A stretch of 64,000 nucleotides of DNA from CG2-30-58-95 sp964618215 (GCA_964618215.1 CAZTZE010000020.1:5046-69045); one strand, 5' to 3'; positions 15,566 through 24,554 are shown, counted from the first letter of the stretch. Notes: generated from the letters alone by a model not told the origin. Numbers and translations: made by a program.

Positions 15566-15862
15566 ATGGCGCAATATGGTTTTATGCGTTCACCCGGAAT
15601 CGAACACGCCTTCGAGGTCGGCGATACAGTCGAGGTCTATTGCGACCATGAGAAAAGTAATGAGCGGGTGCGCGGCTGGATGAAAGGTATTGTTGTCCAG
15701 GTGGATAACAAAATGGTCGCGGTGCAATTCCGCACCAACGTTTTCCTGACCGATGGCTGGATGGTGCCGGATAGAATTCTCTGGTATCCATTCACCTCCG
15801 AGCATCTCCGCCCGGCCGGAACGCAGAAGAAATTGGGGAAGAAGGAAACTCTTGAATATTAG
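15566..15862 (+). CDS. Small protein of unknown function inside the suf operon
   Basis: 98 residues, beginning MAQYGFMRSPGIEHAFEVGD. The alternating pattern (VGDTVEVYCDH, GWMKGIVVQVDNKMVAVQF) suggests a small beta-barrel of SH3 or Tudor type, ending with ILWYPFTSEHLRPAG and a basic tail. I do not recognise the family. GGGGAGGG lies just before ATG 15566; an alternative ATG at 15494 overlaps the sufD stop and would add 24 poorly structured residues. Its place between sufD and sufS suggests a link to Fe-S assembly. Confidence 0.65.
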   Translation: MAQYGFMRSPGIEHAFEVGDTVEVYCDHEKSNERVRGWMKGIVVQVDNKMVAVQFRTNVFLTDGWMVPDRILWYPFTSEHLRPAGTQKKLGKKETLEY

Positions 15863-15950
15863 AGAATAGAGAATAGAGATTAGAGAATAGGGATTAGAGA
15901 ACGGATACGAATATAAAGTCCGCCGATTAGGCCTTCGGCATTCTCGATTC
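15863..15950. repeat. AGAGAATAGAGATTAGAG degenerate tandem repeat before sufS
   Basis: Variants of GAGAATAGAGATTAGAGAAT repeat about five times and are partly answered by TTCTCGATTCTCATC downstream. No gene is visible in it. Confidence 0.6.
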
Positions 15951-15965
15951 TCATCACGGACAGCC

Positions 15966-17198
15966 ATGACCAGCTCACTTGATCTTTCCAAAATTCGCGC
16001 TGACTTCCCCATCCTGAGCCGCGCTGTGCGCCCCGGCGTGCCGCTGATCTATCTGGATTCGACGGCGACCGCGCAAAAACCCGTTGCCGTGCTCTCGGCG
16101 ATGGATTCTTACTACCGCCTGAATAATGCCAACATCCACCGCGGTATCCATACGCTGGCCGAAGAAGCCACCGCCATGTACGAAAATGGACGCGGGCTGG
16201 TCGCAAAATTCATTAATTCGCCATCTGCAAAACAGGTGATTTTTACGCGCAACGCCAGCGAATCATTGAATCTGGTGGCTTACACCTGGGCGCGCGCCAA
16301 CCTGAAATCGGGGGATGTCATCATCTTGACCGAGATGGAACACCATTCCAATCTCGTTCCCTGGCAGATGCTGGCTGCCGAACGCGGGGTGACCCTCGAA
16401 TTCATCCCAGTCACAGAGGATGGTTTGCTCGACCTGGAAGCATATAAAAAGTTACTCGAATTTCAGCCCAAACTTGTCGCCTTTACCCACATGTCGAATG
16501 TGCTTGGCACGATCAACCCCGCCGGGGAGATCATCCGCCTGGCGCACGAAGCCAGAGCGATCACGCTGGTGGACGCGGCGCAGTCCGTGCCGCACATTCC
16601 AGTGGATGTGCAAGTCCTCGACGTGGACTTCCTGGCTTTTTCAGCGCACAAGATGCTCGGCCCGACCGGCATCGGGGCGCTGTATGGCCGGCAGTCTCTG
16701 CTCGAATCCATGCCGCCGTTCCTGGGCGGCGGGGATATGATCAAGGCGGTCCATCTGCGTTCGTTCACCCCCAATGCCATCCCGTACAAGTTCGAGGCTG
16801 GCACTCCAGCCATTGCCGAGGCGGGCGGATTCGGCGCGGCAGTGGAATACCTGACCGGGGTCGGGATGGATGCGATTGCCGCCTATGAGCATGAAATCAT
16901 TGCCTATGCGCTCGAACGTTTGGAAGAAATCCCCGGCGTAAAAGTCTTCGGCCCAGCGGCTGAGAAAAAAGGCGGGGTGGCGGCCTTCACGCTGGAAGGC
17001 GTCCATCCGCACGATGTGGCCCAAATCCTGGACGGCGAGGGCGTGGCGGTGCGCGCCGGTCATCACTGCGCCCAGCCGCTGCATGAAAAGTTCGGCCTCC
17101 CGGCCACCACGCGCGCCAGTTTTTATCTCTATAACACCCTTGCGGAAGTGGATAAGCTGGTCGAAGGCATTTACAAAGTCAAAAAAATATTTAGCTAG
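15966..17198 (+). CDS. sufS: SufS cysteine desulfurase
   Basis: 410 residues of the group II cysteine desulfurase family. The PLP lysine is Lys229 in FSAHKMLGPTGIGALYG. The catalytic Cys368 lies in RAGHHCAQPLHEKFG, the short-loop arrangement of SufS-type enzymes. It releases sulfane sulfur from L-cysteine and hands it to SufU. The sufU gene follows 11 bases later. Confidence 0.96.
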   Translation: MTSSLDLSKIRADFPILSRAVRPGVPLIYLDSTATAQKPVAVLSAMDSYYRLNNANIHRGIHTLAEEATAMYENGRGLVAKFINSPSAKQVIFTRNASESLNLVAYTWARANLKSGDVIILTEMEHHSNLVPWQMLAAERGVTLEFIPVTEDGLLDLEAYKKLLEFQPKLVAFTHMSNVLGTINPAGEIIRLAHEARAITLVDAAQSVPHIPVDVQVLDVDFLAFSAHKMLGPTGIGALYGRQSLLESMPPFLGGGDMIKAVHLRSFTPNAIPYKFEAGTPAIAEAGGFGAAVEYLTGVGMDAIAAYEHEIIAYALERLEEIPGVKVFGPAAEKKGGVAAFTLEGVHPHDVAQILDGEGVAVRAGHHCAQPLHEKFGLPATTRASFYLYNTLAEVDKLVEGIYKVKKIFS

Positions 17199-17209
17199 AG
17201 TAGTGAACG

Positions 17210-17605
17210 ATGGAAGACCTTTATCGCGAAATCATTATAGATAGATATAAGAACCCCGCCTACAAGGGCCGCCTCGACCCACACGATATCGCCTTTGAAG
17301 ACGATAATCCGCTCTGCGGCGATCACATTGGAATTACCCTGCGCGTGGATGGGGCCGGAAAAGTGACCGAAGCGCGCTTTGACGGCAAAGGCTGCGCCAT
17401 CTCGCTGGCCTCGGCTGACTTGCTGATGGAATCCATTGTTGGCAAAACACTGGACGAAGTCAAAGCCCTGACCAAACAGGATGTGCTCGATTTGCTCGGC
17501 ATCGAACTTGGCCCGGTGCGCCTGAAATGTGCGTTGCTTTCACTTAAGGTGTTGAAGGCGGGTGTCTACGGCCTGGGCGAGGCAAGTGATGAATTGGTGG
17601 AATAG
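17210..17605 (+). CDS. sufU: SufU zinc-dependent sulfur acceptor
   Basis: 131 residues. The SufU zinc ligands and acceptor Cys are visible in NPLCGDHIGITL, FDGKGCAISLASADLLME and GPVRLKCALLSLKVL. The N-terminus LYREIIIDRYKNPAYKGRL is family-typical. SufU activates SufS and carries the persulfide. It is tightly packed between sufS and the Rieske gene. Confidence 0.95.
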   Translation: MEDLYREIIIDRYKNPAYKGRLDPHDIAFEDDNPLCGDHIGITLRVDGAGKVTEARFDGKGCAISLASADLLMESIVGKTLDEVKALTKQDVLDLLGIELGPVRLKCALLSLKVLKAGVYGLGEASDELVE

Positions 17606-17607
17606 GG

Positions 17608-17955
17608 ATGTTCAACTACACCAAACTTGATCTCGCCAAAATCGAATTTGTCGAAATCGCTCCCGCCAGCGAACTGCCAAACGGCGAGCGGATGTTTGTG
17701 ACGATTGGCGATAAATCCATCGTCATCTTTAACATCGCTGGAAATCTGTATGCCATCGCGGACGTTTGCTCGCACGACGAAGGCCCGCTCGGCGATGGCG
17801 ATTTGGAAGGCCACGAAATCGCCTGCCCCCGCCATGGGGCGCACTTTGATATCCGCAGCGGGCAGGCGTTGCAATTGCCTGCGGTTGTTGATATCCCCGC
17901 CTATCCCGTCCGTGTGCGGGGGGAGATGATTGAGATCGGAATCCCGAAAGATTGA
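17608..17955 (+). CDS. Rieske-type [2Fe-2S] ferredoxin
   Basis: 115 residues. The two Rieske ligand motifs are VCSHDEGPLGDGDLEGHEI (Cys-x-His) and CPRHGAHFDIRSGQA (Cys-x-x-His), 16 residues apart. Small Rieske ferredoxins of this kind commonly close suf operons and probably supply electrons for assembly; the exact role is inferred. It starts 3 bases after the sufU stop and faces the hydrogenase protease gene with only 12 bases between stops. Confidence 0.93.
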   Translation: MFNYTKLDLAKIEFVEIAPASELPNGERMFVTIGDKSIVIFNIAGNLYAIADVCSHDEGPLGDGDLEGHEIACPRHGAHFDIRSGQALQLPAVVDIPAYPVRVRGEMIEIGIPKD

Positions 17956-17967
17956 CGAGGGATGAAA

Positions 17968-18441
17968 CTATAACAGACTGCGTACTTCGGCCTCGATCAT
18001 TTCCACGGCCCTGTCGAGCGCTCCCCGGACCTCGGGACTGAGCGCCGCACCCAGGCCAAACTCCCGCCCGGCGATCCCAATCAATGTGATGCGGCAATCA
18101 TTCAGGGCCGGGTCGAGTGAGCGGCCCAGTTGCAGGGTCTCGGCCACGCCCCAGCCGTGGGCGGATTGCGAATCCGGTCTGAAGGCGGACACTTCGTGCG
18201 GGCCGAGCCGGAGCAATGTGCCGGGCGGCGCGGAACTGTGGACCGCGTCCACTAATATGGCCGCTTCGGCCTCTGCGAGGAAATCCAGCAAACCCAGGCC
18301 GATTAGTTCCACCATTTCCACCCGGACTTCTGGCCGGCTCGCCGTTTGCGGGAAGGTTGCCTGCCATTGGCGCACGGCCTCCATCCCGGCGGCGTCGTCG
18401 CCGCGCAGGCTTTGACCGGTTCCAACGACGATGATTTTCAT
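17968..18441 (-). CDS. [NiFe] hydrogenase maturation protease
   Basis: 157 residues, starting MKIIVVGTGQSLRGDDAAGM, the N-terminal motif of HyaD/HycI endopeptidases with the nickel-binding acidic residue. VDAVHSSAPPGTLLRL and SAHGWGVAE give the second metal-binding region. Such enzymes cut the C-terminal tail from the hydrogenase large subunit after nickel insertion. It is the last gene of the operon, and the adjacent large subunit still has a 9-residue tail after its terminal His motif. The start at 18441 is chosen because upstream codons fall in a hairpin repeat. Confidence 0.92.
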   Translation of the reverse strand: MKIIVVGTGQSLRGDDAAGMEAVRQWQATFPQTASRPEVRVEMVELIGLGLLDFLAEAEAAILVDAVHSSAPPGTLLRLGPHEVSAFRPDSQSAHGWGVAETLQLGRSLDPALNDCRITLIGIAGREFGLGAALSPEVRGALDRAVEMIEAEVRSLL

Positions 18442-18463
18442 GCCAGTTGACCCTTGCTCAAAC

Positions 18464-18513
18464 GTAGGGCAGGTTTCCATACCTGCCCATAGATGGCGGG
18501 TAAGAAACCCGCC
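18464..18513. repeat. Double hairpin between hydA and the protease gene
   Basis: GGGCAGGT (18467-18474) pairs with ACCTGCCC (18481-18488), and GGCGGGT (18495-18501) with ACCCGCC (18507-18513). The outer ends GTAGGG and CCCTAC are also complementary. It looks like a two-arm REP-type element inside the operon. Confidence 0.7.
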
Positions 18514-18516
18514 CTA

Positions 18517-19803
18517 CTAAACCTCTTCGATTTTCAATTTCAAGAAGTGCGTGGCGCACGAGATACAGGGATCGTAGGCGCGCACAAGATGCTCGGCGGT
18601 CAGGGTGGCCGCCTCCTGCGGCATGGGGATGAGACTGGGCGCCAGGGCAAAGAGGTCGGCTTCGATGCGCGGCAGGTTTTGGGCTGTGGGCGGGACGATC
18701 TTGGCGAAACGCACACGCCCCTGCGCGTCAATCTGGTAGCGGTGATAGAGCAGGCCGCGCGGCGCTTCGGTTGCGCCGGCGCCCTCACCCGCCTTGAGCT
18801 TCAATTCGATATGCGCCGCGCCTTCGGGTTTGTAGGTTTTGACCAGTTGAATGGCCTCTGCGTAAAAATGCACCATTTCAACGGCGCGGGCGATCAGGCT
18901 CTTGTAGGGATTGCGCAGCGGCAGCCTCAGGCCGGATTCTTTCAGCGCCTCCTGCGCCTGCGGGAGCAATTGTTCGTGGTTCAAATTCAGACGCGAGATG
19001 GGGCCGACCAGGTAGGGAGTCCGCCCGGCGGTCAGGCCGTGCAGCGCATTGGAATGCTTGACGTGCTGCTCGATGTAGCCGCGCTCGTATTCGGCAATCG
19101 GGAGTTGGCTGCCTTTCGATGACCAGATTTCGCCCTCGATGACGCCGTATTCTTCGGGGTGGTGCAGGGCGACGTATTCGTAATCCACGTCCAGTTCGGG
19201 GTAGGGCAACGTGGCCGCCCAGCGCACGCACTCGCGCGCGGCCTCCAATCCCCATTCCAAATCGGGGAGCAGCGCCTTGAGAGGCGGCACGTCCGGCCAG
19301 CGGTAGAACCCGCCCACACAGACGTTGACCGGATGCACCGAGCGGCCGCCGATGGCGCTTAGAATCTGGTTGCCAATCTTTTTCAGCCGCAGGGCGTTTT
19401 TGACCACTTCTGGGGCGACGGCCGCCAGGCTGAGGGCGCTTTCGTGGCCGAGCAAATCAGGCGCTTGGAGCAGGTAGATGTGCAAGGCGTGACTTTCGAT
19501 GTACTCACCGCAGTACATCAGGCGGCGCAGGGCACGCACCGGCGGCGTAACAGTGACGCCCAGCGCGCTTTCCAGCGCGTAGACCGAACTCATCTGGTAA
19601 GCTACCGGGCAGATGCCGCAAATGCGGGCGGTGATGTCTGGCACTTCCTGTAAATAACGGCCTACCAAAAAGCCTTCAAAAAAGCGCGGCGGCTCGTAAA
19701 TATCCAGCCGGATTTCAGCCACATGGCCGTCTTTTATGCCGATGTATAGGCCGCCTTCGCCTTCCACTCGCGCCAGGGCGGGGACTTCGATGCTCTTGTT
19801 CAT
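18517..19803 (-). CDS. hydA: [NiFe] hydrogenase large (alpha) subunit, group 3-type
   Basis: 428 residues. Nickel ligands are RICGICPVAYQMSSVYALE (Cys62, Cys65) and the C-terminal DPCISCATHFLKLKIEEV (Cys413, Cys416). The nine residues after His419 are the tail removed by the maturation protease. Gene order HydB-HydG-HydD-HydA matches the soluble NADP-linked sulfhydrogenases (group 3b) of Pyrococcus, so it probably interconverts H2 and NADPH in the cytoplasm. It overlaps the small-subunit gene by 4 bases. Confidence 0.93.
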   Translation of the reverse strand: MNKSIEVPALARVEGEGGLYIGIKDGHVAEIRLDIYEPPRFFEGFLVGRYLQEVPDITARICGICPVAYQMSSVYALESALGVTVTPPVRALRRLMYCGEYIESHALHIYLLQAPDLLGHESALSLAAVAPEVVKNALRLKKIGNQILSAIGGRSVHPVNVCVGGFYRWPDVPPLKALLPDLEWGLEAARECVRWAATLPYPELDVDYEYVALHHPEEYGVIEGEIWSSKGSQLPIAEYERGYIEQHVKHSNALHGLTAGRTPYLVGPISRLNLNHEQLLPQAQEALKESGLRLPLRNPYKSLIARAVEMVHFYAEAIQLVKTYKPEGAAHIELKLKAGEGAGATEAPRGLLYHRYQIDAQGRVRFAKIVPPTAQNLPRIEADLFALAPSLIPMPQEAATLTAEHLVRAYDPCISCATHFLKLKIEEV

Positions 19804-20609
19804 TTGGCCTCCTTCTGGGATGCGGCGTTGGCGATATGGATCTCGTCGGCTGCTTTCCGGAACGCCGGGGCGTAGCCGCTGATATTACGCAGCAGGAGCG
19901 CGGTCTCGCCGGGGAAACGGTCGAGGGCGTGCAGCCTTGCGCTGAGTGATTCCATGTTGGCGTATGTGGCTGGGCCAAAGCAGCCGTAACAGCCGCGCCC
20001 GTTGGCAGGGCAAATCGCGCCGCAGCCAGCCTGCGACGCCGGCCCCAGGCAGGGCATCCCTTGCGCCACCGTTACGCAGACCGTGCCGCGCAGCTTGCAC
20101 TCCATGCAAACGGTATATTGCGGCAGGTTGGGTCTGCGTTTTTGCAGCAGGGCGGCGATACATTCCAGCACCAAGTGTTTGTTGACCGGGCAGCCCCAGA
20201 TTTCCAAATCCACCTTGACGTGTTCCGCAATGCCGGTGGATTTATCCAGATATTCAAGATATTCGGGATGGGCGTAAACCATGCGCGCCAGTTCGTCGGC
20301 ATTGCCAAAGTTACGCAGCGCCTGAATGCCGCCGGCCGTGGCGCAGGTGCCCAGCGCAATCAAAAAGCGCGCCTCGCTGCGAATCTGACGGATGCGCTCC
20401 GCCTCGTGGGGCGTGGTCACCGAGCCTTCGACCAGGGCAATATCATAGGGACCTGGATTGACGGCCCGCGTGGCCTCCAGAAAATAGGCGATATCCAGCG
20501 CGCCGGCCAGGTCGAGCAGCTCGTCTTCCAGATTCAGCAGGGATAACTGGCAGCCGTCGCAGGAAGAGAATTTATAGACGGCCACAGAAGGTTTTTTCGC
20601 GTCGCTCAT
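19800..20609 (-). CDS. hydD: [NiFe] hydrogenase small (delta) subunit
   Basis: 269 residues, beginning MSDAKKPSVAVYKFSSCDGC. The C-D-G-C-Q motif binds the proximal [4Fe-4S] cluster; further cysteines are in LIALGTCATAGGI, VDLEIWGCPVN, YTVCMECKLRGTVC and ICPANGRGCYGCFGP for the remaining clusters. It relays electrons between HydA and the flavoprotein HydG. The start at 20609 (TAATG overlap with the hydG stop) is preferred; the much longer upstream frame is antisense-like, Arg/Pro-rich sequence within hydG. Confidence 0.92.
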   Translation of the reverse strand: MSDAKKPSVAVYKFSSCDGCQLSLLNLEDELLDLAGALDIAYFLEATRAVNPGPYDIALVEGSVTTPHEAERIRQIRSEARFLIALGTCATAGGIQALRNFGNADELARMVYAHPEYLEYLDKSTGIAEHVKVDLEIWGCPVNKHLVLECIAALLQKRRPNLPQYTVCMECKLRGTVCVTVAQGMPCLGPASQAGCGAICPANGRGCYGCFGPATYANMESLSARLHALDRFPGETALLLRNISGYAPAFRKAADEIHIANAASQKEAK

Positions 20610-21487
20610 TAGTATTCCTCCACGTTGAAGTATGGCTCCAAGGCGGAGAAGGGGAAAACCGGGCCGTCTTTGCAGATGAAGTATGGCCCCAACTGGCAGT
20701 AGCCGCAGGCGCCCTGTCCGCATTTCATGTTGCGCTCCAGCGAGACGTAGATCTGATCGGTTGGAATGCGCCGGGCCAGGGCCTCGAAGACCACGAAACG
20801 GATCATGATTTCCGGGCCACAGGTCAGCAGGGCGGTCTTGCGCGGGTCGACGCGGAAGTGATAGAACCACATCGGCACCACGCCGACGCGGCCGCTCCAG
20901 GTTTCGTCAGCGCGGTCCACTGTGATTTGCACGTCAATATCGGCTTTGCGCCATTCGTCATATTCGTTCGGGTAGAGCAGGTCGCGCGGCGTGCGCGCGC
21001 CATAAACCAGGACGACCTTGCCGTAGCGTTCGCGGTGGCGCTGGATGTGGTAAATGGCCGGGCGCAGCGGAGCCAGGCCGATGCCGCCGCTGGCAAGAAT
21101 CACGTCTTTGCCTTCGATTTCGTGCATCGGCCAGGGCGCGCCGAACGGTCCGCGCAGGCCGAGCAAATCGCCTACCTTCAAGCGGCTGATGGCACGGGTG
21201 ACGTTGCCGACGAAACGGATGGTATGCCCGACCAGCCGGCGCGATTCGTCAGGGTCGGAACTGATCGAGATGGCCGCTTCACCGTAGCCGGGTAAATAGA
21301 GCATGTTGAACTGGCCGGGCTGGAAGCGATAATGTTCCTGAATGGCGGAGTCTTCGAAGCGCAGCCAGAAGGTTGAGATATCCTCTGTTTCCAGCGCAAT
21401 GGCGGTGATTTCCGCCCAATAGGGTTCGAGCAGACGTTCGGGATGAGCCACGCGGTGCGCGGCAGAGTGGATTGTCGTCGTTGTCAT
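20609..21487 (-). CDS. hydG: Hydrogenase FAD/NAD(P)-binding (gamma) subunit
   Basis: 292 residues of the ferredoxin-NADP reductase family: FAD binding in YRFQPGQFNMLYLPG, NAD(P) binding in DVILASGGIGLAPLRPAIYH and LLTCGPEIM, and a C-terminal [2Fe-2S] motif CGQGACGYCQLGPYFIC. It passes electrons between HydD and NAD(P). It overlaps hydB by 4 bases and is coupled to hydD. The ERNMKCG context is typical of sulfhydrogenase gamma subunits and dihydroorotate dehydrogenase K subunits; the neighbours settle the choice. Confidence 0.92.
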   Translation of the reverse strand: MTTTTIHSAAHRVAHPERLLEPYWAEITAIALETEDISTFWLRFEDSAIQEHYRFQPGQFNMLYLPGYGEAAISISSDPDESRRLVGHTIRFVGNVTRAISRLKVGDLLGLRGPFGAPWPMHEIEGKDVILASGGIGLAPLRPAIYHIQRHRERYGKVVLVYGARTPRDLLYPNEYDEWRKADIDVQITVDRADETWSGRVGVVPMWFYHFRVDPRKTALLTCGPEIMIRFVVFEALARRIPTDQIYVSLERNMKCGQGACGYCQLGPYFICKDGPVFPFSALEPYFNVEEY

Positions 21488-22605
21488 GCCTCGACCTCCT
21501 CGCGCAGGGCGGCAATTTCTTCGGTCAGGTCAATGCCGGCCGGGCACCAGGTGATGCAGCGACCGCAGCCGACGCAGCCAAGCGTGCCGTACTGCTCTTT
21601 CCATGCGCCCAATTTGTGCGTCAGCCACTGGCGGTAGCGCGAGCGGATGGCTGGGCGGGTGTTGCCCCCGGCAAAATAGGAAAACGCCGGGTTGAAACAT
21701 GAATCCCAGACGCGCTCGCGGCGCGTGACTTTGCCAAGCAGGTCGGTATGATCCGTTGCATCCCAGCAGAAGCAGGTCGGGCAGACCAGGGTGCAGTTGG
21801 CGCAGGAAAGACAACGCTTGCCCACCTGTTCCCAGCGTTCCGCCTCCAGGTTGCCTGTCAGCAGTTGGGGAAGGTCGCTGGTATCCAAACGGCGGCCCAT
21901 CTGCTTTGCAGCCTGTTCGAGACCCTGATTGGCGGCGTTTTGCAAATAGGCGCTGGCTGGTTCGCAGGCAAGCTCTGTCATCAAACTGCGGCCCAGTTCT
22001 GAGCCGATTTCAACCAGGAAAACGTCATCCAGTTCGGTCAGGCACAAGTCATAACCGCGTCCGGCGCGCGGCCCGTTTCCCAGCGAGGCGCAGAAACACG
22101 TCCCGGCCGGGCGCAGGCAGTTGACGGCGACGATGAACAGGTTTCTCCGCCGGGCGCGGTAGATGGGATCGGCATAATCCTCGCGCATGAAAGCGCGATC
22201 CTGGATTTCGATGGCGGCCAGTTCACAGGCGCGCACGCCGATCAGGGCATAGCGCGGCGCCGGTTCGCCGTCGGGTGCGATGCGCCAGCGCCCGTCCTTG
22301 TGCGCCGTGAAGAGCGTCAGGCGCGGCGGGAAGAGAAACTGTTTCCACGACTGCCCGCCGGGGATGATATCGAAATAGCGTTCCTGTCCGGTCTGTACCA
22401 GCCGAAATTTTCCCGCCGCCTGCTCGCTGATCACGCCGCGCGGCAGGTCGGCCAGCGATTCGATCCCAGCATAGACCAGACCCTCGTCTTTCAGGCGCGG
22501 GCCGACGGTTTGGTAGCCGTTCTGACGCAAGCCGGCCAACAGGGCGTCGAGTTCGGTTTTCGGAATCGAAACGACACTGCCGATGGCGAGATGTCGTTCA
22601 ATCAT
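21484..22605 (-). CDS. hydB: Hydrogenase Fe-S (beta) subunit, 4Fe-4S ferredoxin type
   Basis: 373 residues. Two [4Fe-4S] motifs are visible, CLSCANCTLVCPTCFC and CVGCGRCITWCPAGID, along with family motifs YALIGVRACELAAIEIQDRA and GTCFCASLGNGPRAGRGYD. It is the beta subunit of the sulfhydrogenase type, connecting further Fe-S clusters with the flavoprotein. AAGGAGGG lies just upstream of the ATG at 22605, which overlaps the end of the cNMP-domain gene. Confidence 0.92.
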   Translation of the reverse strand: MIERHLAIGSVVSIPKTELDALLAGLRQNGYQTVGPRLKDEGLVYAGIESLADLPRGVISEQAAGKFRLVQTGQERYFDIIPGGQSWKQFLFPPRLTLFTAHKDGRWRIAPDGEPAPRYALIGVRACELAAIEIQDRAFMREDYADPIYRARRRNLFIVAVNCLRPAGTCFCASLGNGPRAGRGYDLCLTELDDVFLVEIGSELGRSLMTELACEPASAYLQNAANQGLEQAAKQMGRRLDTSDLPQLLTGNLEAERWEQVGKRCLSCANCTLVCPTCFCWDATDHTDLLGKVTRRERVWDSCFNPAFSYFAGGNTRPAIRSRYRQWLTHKLGAWKEQYGTLGCVGCGRCITWCPAGIDLTEEIAALREEVEA

Positions 22606-23089
22606 TGCCGCCCTCCTTGTCGGGATGGGCGAACATGTCAATCAATTGCAGACGTGTGACCATCAGTCGTCCGGCGATGATATTGGCCAGTCGGCGCATG
22701 ACCAGGTACCCCAGGTCGTGATCTTCATCGCATATCTGGCGCAGTTTTTCTGCGTCCAGAGCGACCACCAGGCCGTTCACCACGACGATTGCCCCGGCGG
22801 TGCGCTGATGGACGACCGGCGTCACGCTCGACCAGCCAATGACATCCATCTCCTCGGCGGTGTAAAAGCGCACTTTGCCGCGATGCGGCAAAAACATCTC
22901 CAGCGCCACACGGCCTTCCATGATGATATATAGATAGTCCTCTTTATCGCCCTCGTGGAAGAGCGTTTCCCCGGCCTTCACGCTACGCAGCGTAGCGATC
23001 TCAGCCATCCGCTGGAAGTGTTCCGGCGTGAGTTCGCGAAACCAGGGTATTTTTTCAAGTTCAGCAAGGATTTCAGATTGAGTGGTCAT
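22598..23089 (-). CDS. Cyclic-nucleotide-binding-domain protein, first gene of the hydrogenase operon
   Basis: 163 residues consisting of a single Crp-type cNMP-binding beta-barrel (VKAGETLFHEGDKEDYLYII and MEGRVALEM) and a long C-terminal helix. There is no helix-turn-helix, so it is not a Crp-like transcription factor. The phosphate-binding cassette is poorly conserved, so the ligand is unclear. It overlaps hydB by 8 bases, indicating cotranslation. Such proteins often precede group 3b hydrogenase genes; a regulatory or structural role is inferred. Confidence 0.87.
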   Translation of the reverse strand: MTTQSEILAELEKIPWFRELTPEHFQRMAEIATLRSVKAGETLFHEGDKEDYLYIIMEGRVALEMFLPHRGKVRFYTAEEMDVIGWSSVTPVVHQRTAGAIVVVNGLVVALDAEKLRQICDEDHDLGYLVMRRLANIIAGRLMVTRLQLIDMFAHPDKEGGND

Positions 23090-23276
23090 GTCATTTTCCT
23101 TTCTTTATATATTATTCGCATTTGTACTATTTCTCACAAGCAAGCGGTAGTGTATTCTTTCCTAATCCGGCGGGTGAATTGTCATACAACAGGCCTGACG
23201 GAAGTATGCTAAAATGCTTGGAAAATGGACGATAGGCGCTGGTCAATGATCTATCGCCGGCGAGTGGAGCGAAGGC

Positions 23277-24554
23277 ATGAAAAACATCATTCAACCCGTC
23301 AAAGGCACGCGTGATTTTTATCCGGAACAGATGGCGATACGCGCCTGGCTATATTCTATTTTACGTCAGGTTTCGGAATCTTTTGGCTACCAGGAATGGG
23401 ACGCCCCATTCATCGAGACGATGGAGCTGTACGCGGCCAAATCAGGCGAGGAACTGGTCAAGGAACAGTCGTTCGTTTTTCAGGATCGCGGCGGGGATTT
23501 CATCACCCTGCGCCCTGAGTTGACCCCTTCGCTGGCGCGCATGATCGCCGCCCGCCAGAACGAACTGGCTTTCCCCGTCCGCTGGTGGTCATTTGGCCCG
23601 TTCTGGCGTTATGAGCGCCCGCAAAAGGGCCGCACGCGCGAGTTTTTCCAATGGAACGCAGACATGCTAGGCGTCAATTCGCCTGAAGCGGATGCGGAAC
23701 TGATTGCCGTAGCCGCCGCGTTCCTGAAAGCGGTCGGCCTGACGCCCGGGACGGCGCTGATTTTGGTCAACAACCGCCGCCTGATGGAGGCCGAATTCGA
23801 CGCCCTGGGCATCCCGCCTGAAAAACGGCTGGAGGTCTCCGGGCTGGTGGACCGCCGCAATAGAATGGAAGCGAACAAATGGGATGCCTATGCGCTCGAA
23901 AGCGGCTTAAGCCGGACACAACTGGACGGTTTGAAAACGCTGCTGGAAAACAAAGAACTTTGGCGCAAATCCGATGAACTGGCGCGCCTGTTTGCGGCGC
24001 TCAAGGCGCTCGGCGTGGAGGAATACGTCCGCTTTGACCCGAATATCATGCGCGGCCTGCTCTACTACACCGGCACGGTCTTCGAGGCTTACGAGTTGAC
24101 CGGCGGCGTGCGCCGCTCCATCCTGGGCGGCGGACGCTACGATAACCTGCTGGCTGAGGTGGGCGGCGAACCGCTCTCGGGCGTCGGCTTTGCGATGGGG
24201 GACGTGGTCATCGGCATCGTTTTGCGGGAGCGCGGCCTGATTCCATCTTTCCCTCCTTCGCCCGCGCTGACGCTGGTGACGGTCTTCGACGAGAGCCTGT
24301 GGTTGGATTCTTATGCGCTGGCTGCCGACCTGCGCCGCGCCGGAATCGCGGTGACCTGTTATCCCGAACCGGCAAAACTGCCCAGGCAATTCAAATTCGC
24401 CGACCGGATGGGCATGCGCGTCGCGCTGGTCATCGGCCCGGACGAGGCCACAGCCGGCCAGGTCACGGTGAAGGATCTGCGCTCAGGCACGCAAGAGAGA
24501 ATCCAGCGCGCGGCTGTCGCGGCGGCGGTGCAGCGAATCCTTGCGAGCGAGTGA
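23277..24554 (+). CDS. hisS: Histidyl-tRNA synthetase
   Basis: 425 residues, class II aminoacyl-tRNA synthetase. Motifs: KGTRDFYPEQMAIR, LRPELTPSLARM, FGPFWRYERPQKGRTREFFQ (motif 2), the histidine-specific RGLLYYTGTVFEAYE and GGGRYDNL (motif 3), and a C-terminal anticodon-binding domain. Its substrate tRNA-His lies about 100 bases downstream on the same strand. The start follows GGAGCGAAGGC. Confidence 0.96.
   Translation: MKNIIQPVKGTRDFYPEQMAIRAWLYSILRQVSESFGYQEWDAPFIETMELYAAKSGEELVKEQSFVFQDRGGDFITLRPELTPSLARMIAARQNELAFPVRWWSFGPFWRYERPQKGRTREFFQWNADMLGVNSPEADAELIAVAAAFLKAVGLTPGTALILVNNRRLMEAEFDALGIPPEKRLEVSGLVDRRNRMEANKWDAYALESGLSRTQLDGLKTLLENKELWRKSDELARLFAALKALGVEEYVRFDPNIMRGLLYYTGTVFEAYELTGGVRRSILGGGRYDNLLAEVGGEPLSGVGFAMGDVVIGIVLRERGLIPSFPPSPALTLVTVFDESLWLDSYALAADLRRAGIAVTCYPEPAKLPRQFKFADRMGMRVALVIGPDEATAGQVTVKDLRSGTQERIQRAAVAAAVQRILASE

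Noticed and set aside
20610..20870. N-terminal extension of the hydrogenase small subunit
   Set aside because: The added residues are Arg/Pro-rich antisense-like sequence within hydG, whereas the start at 20609 gives the normal small-subunit N-terminus.
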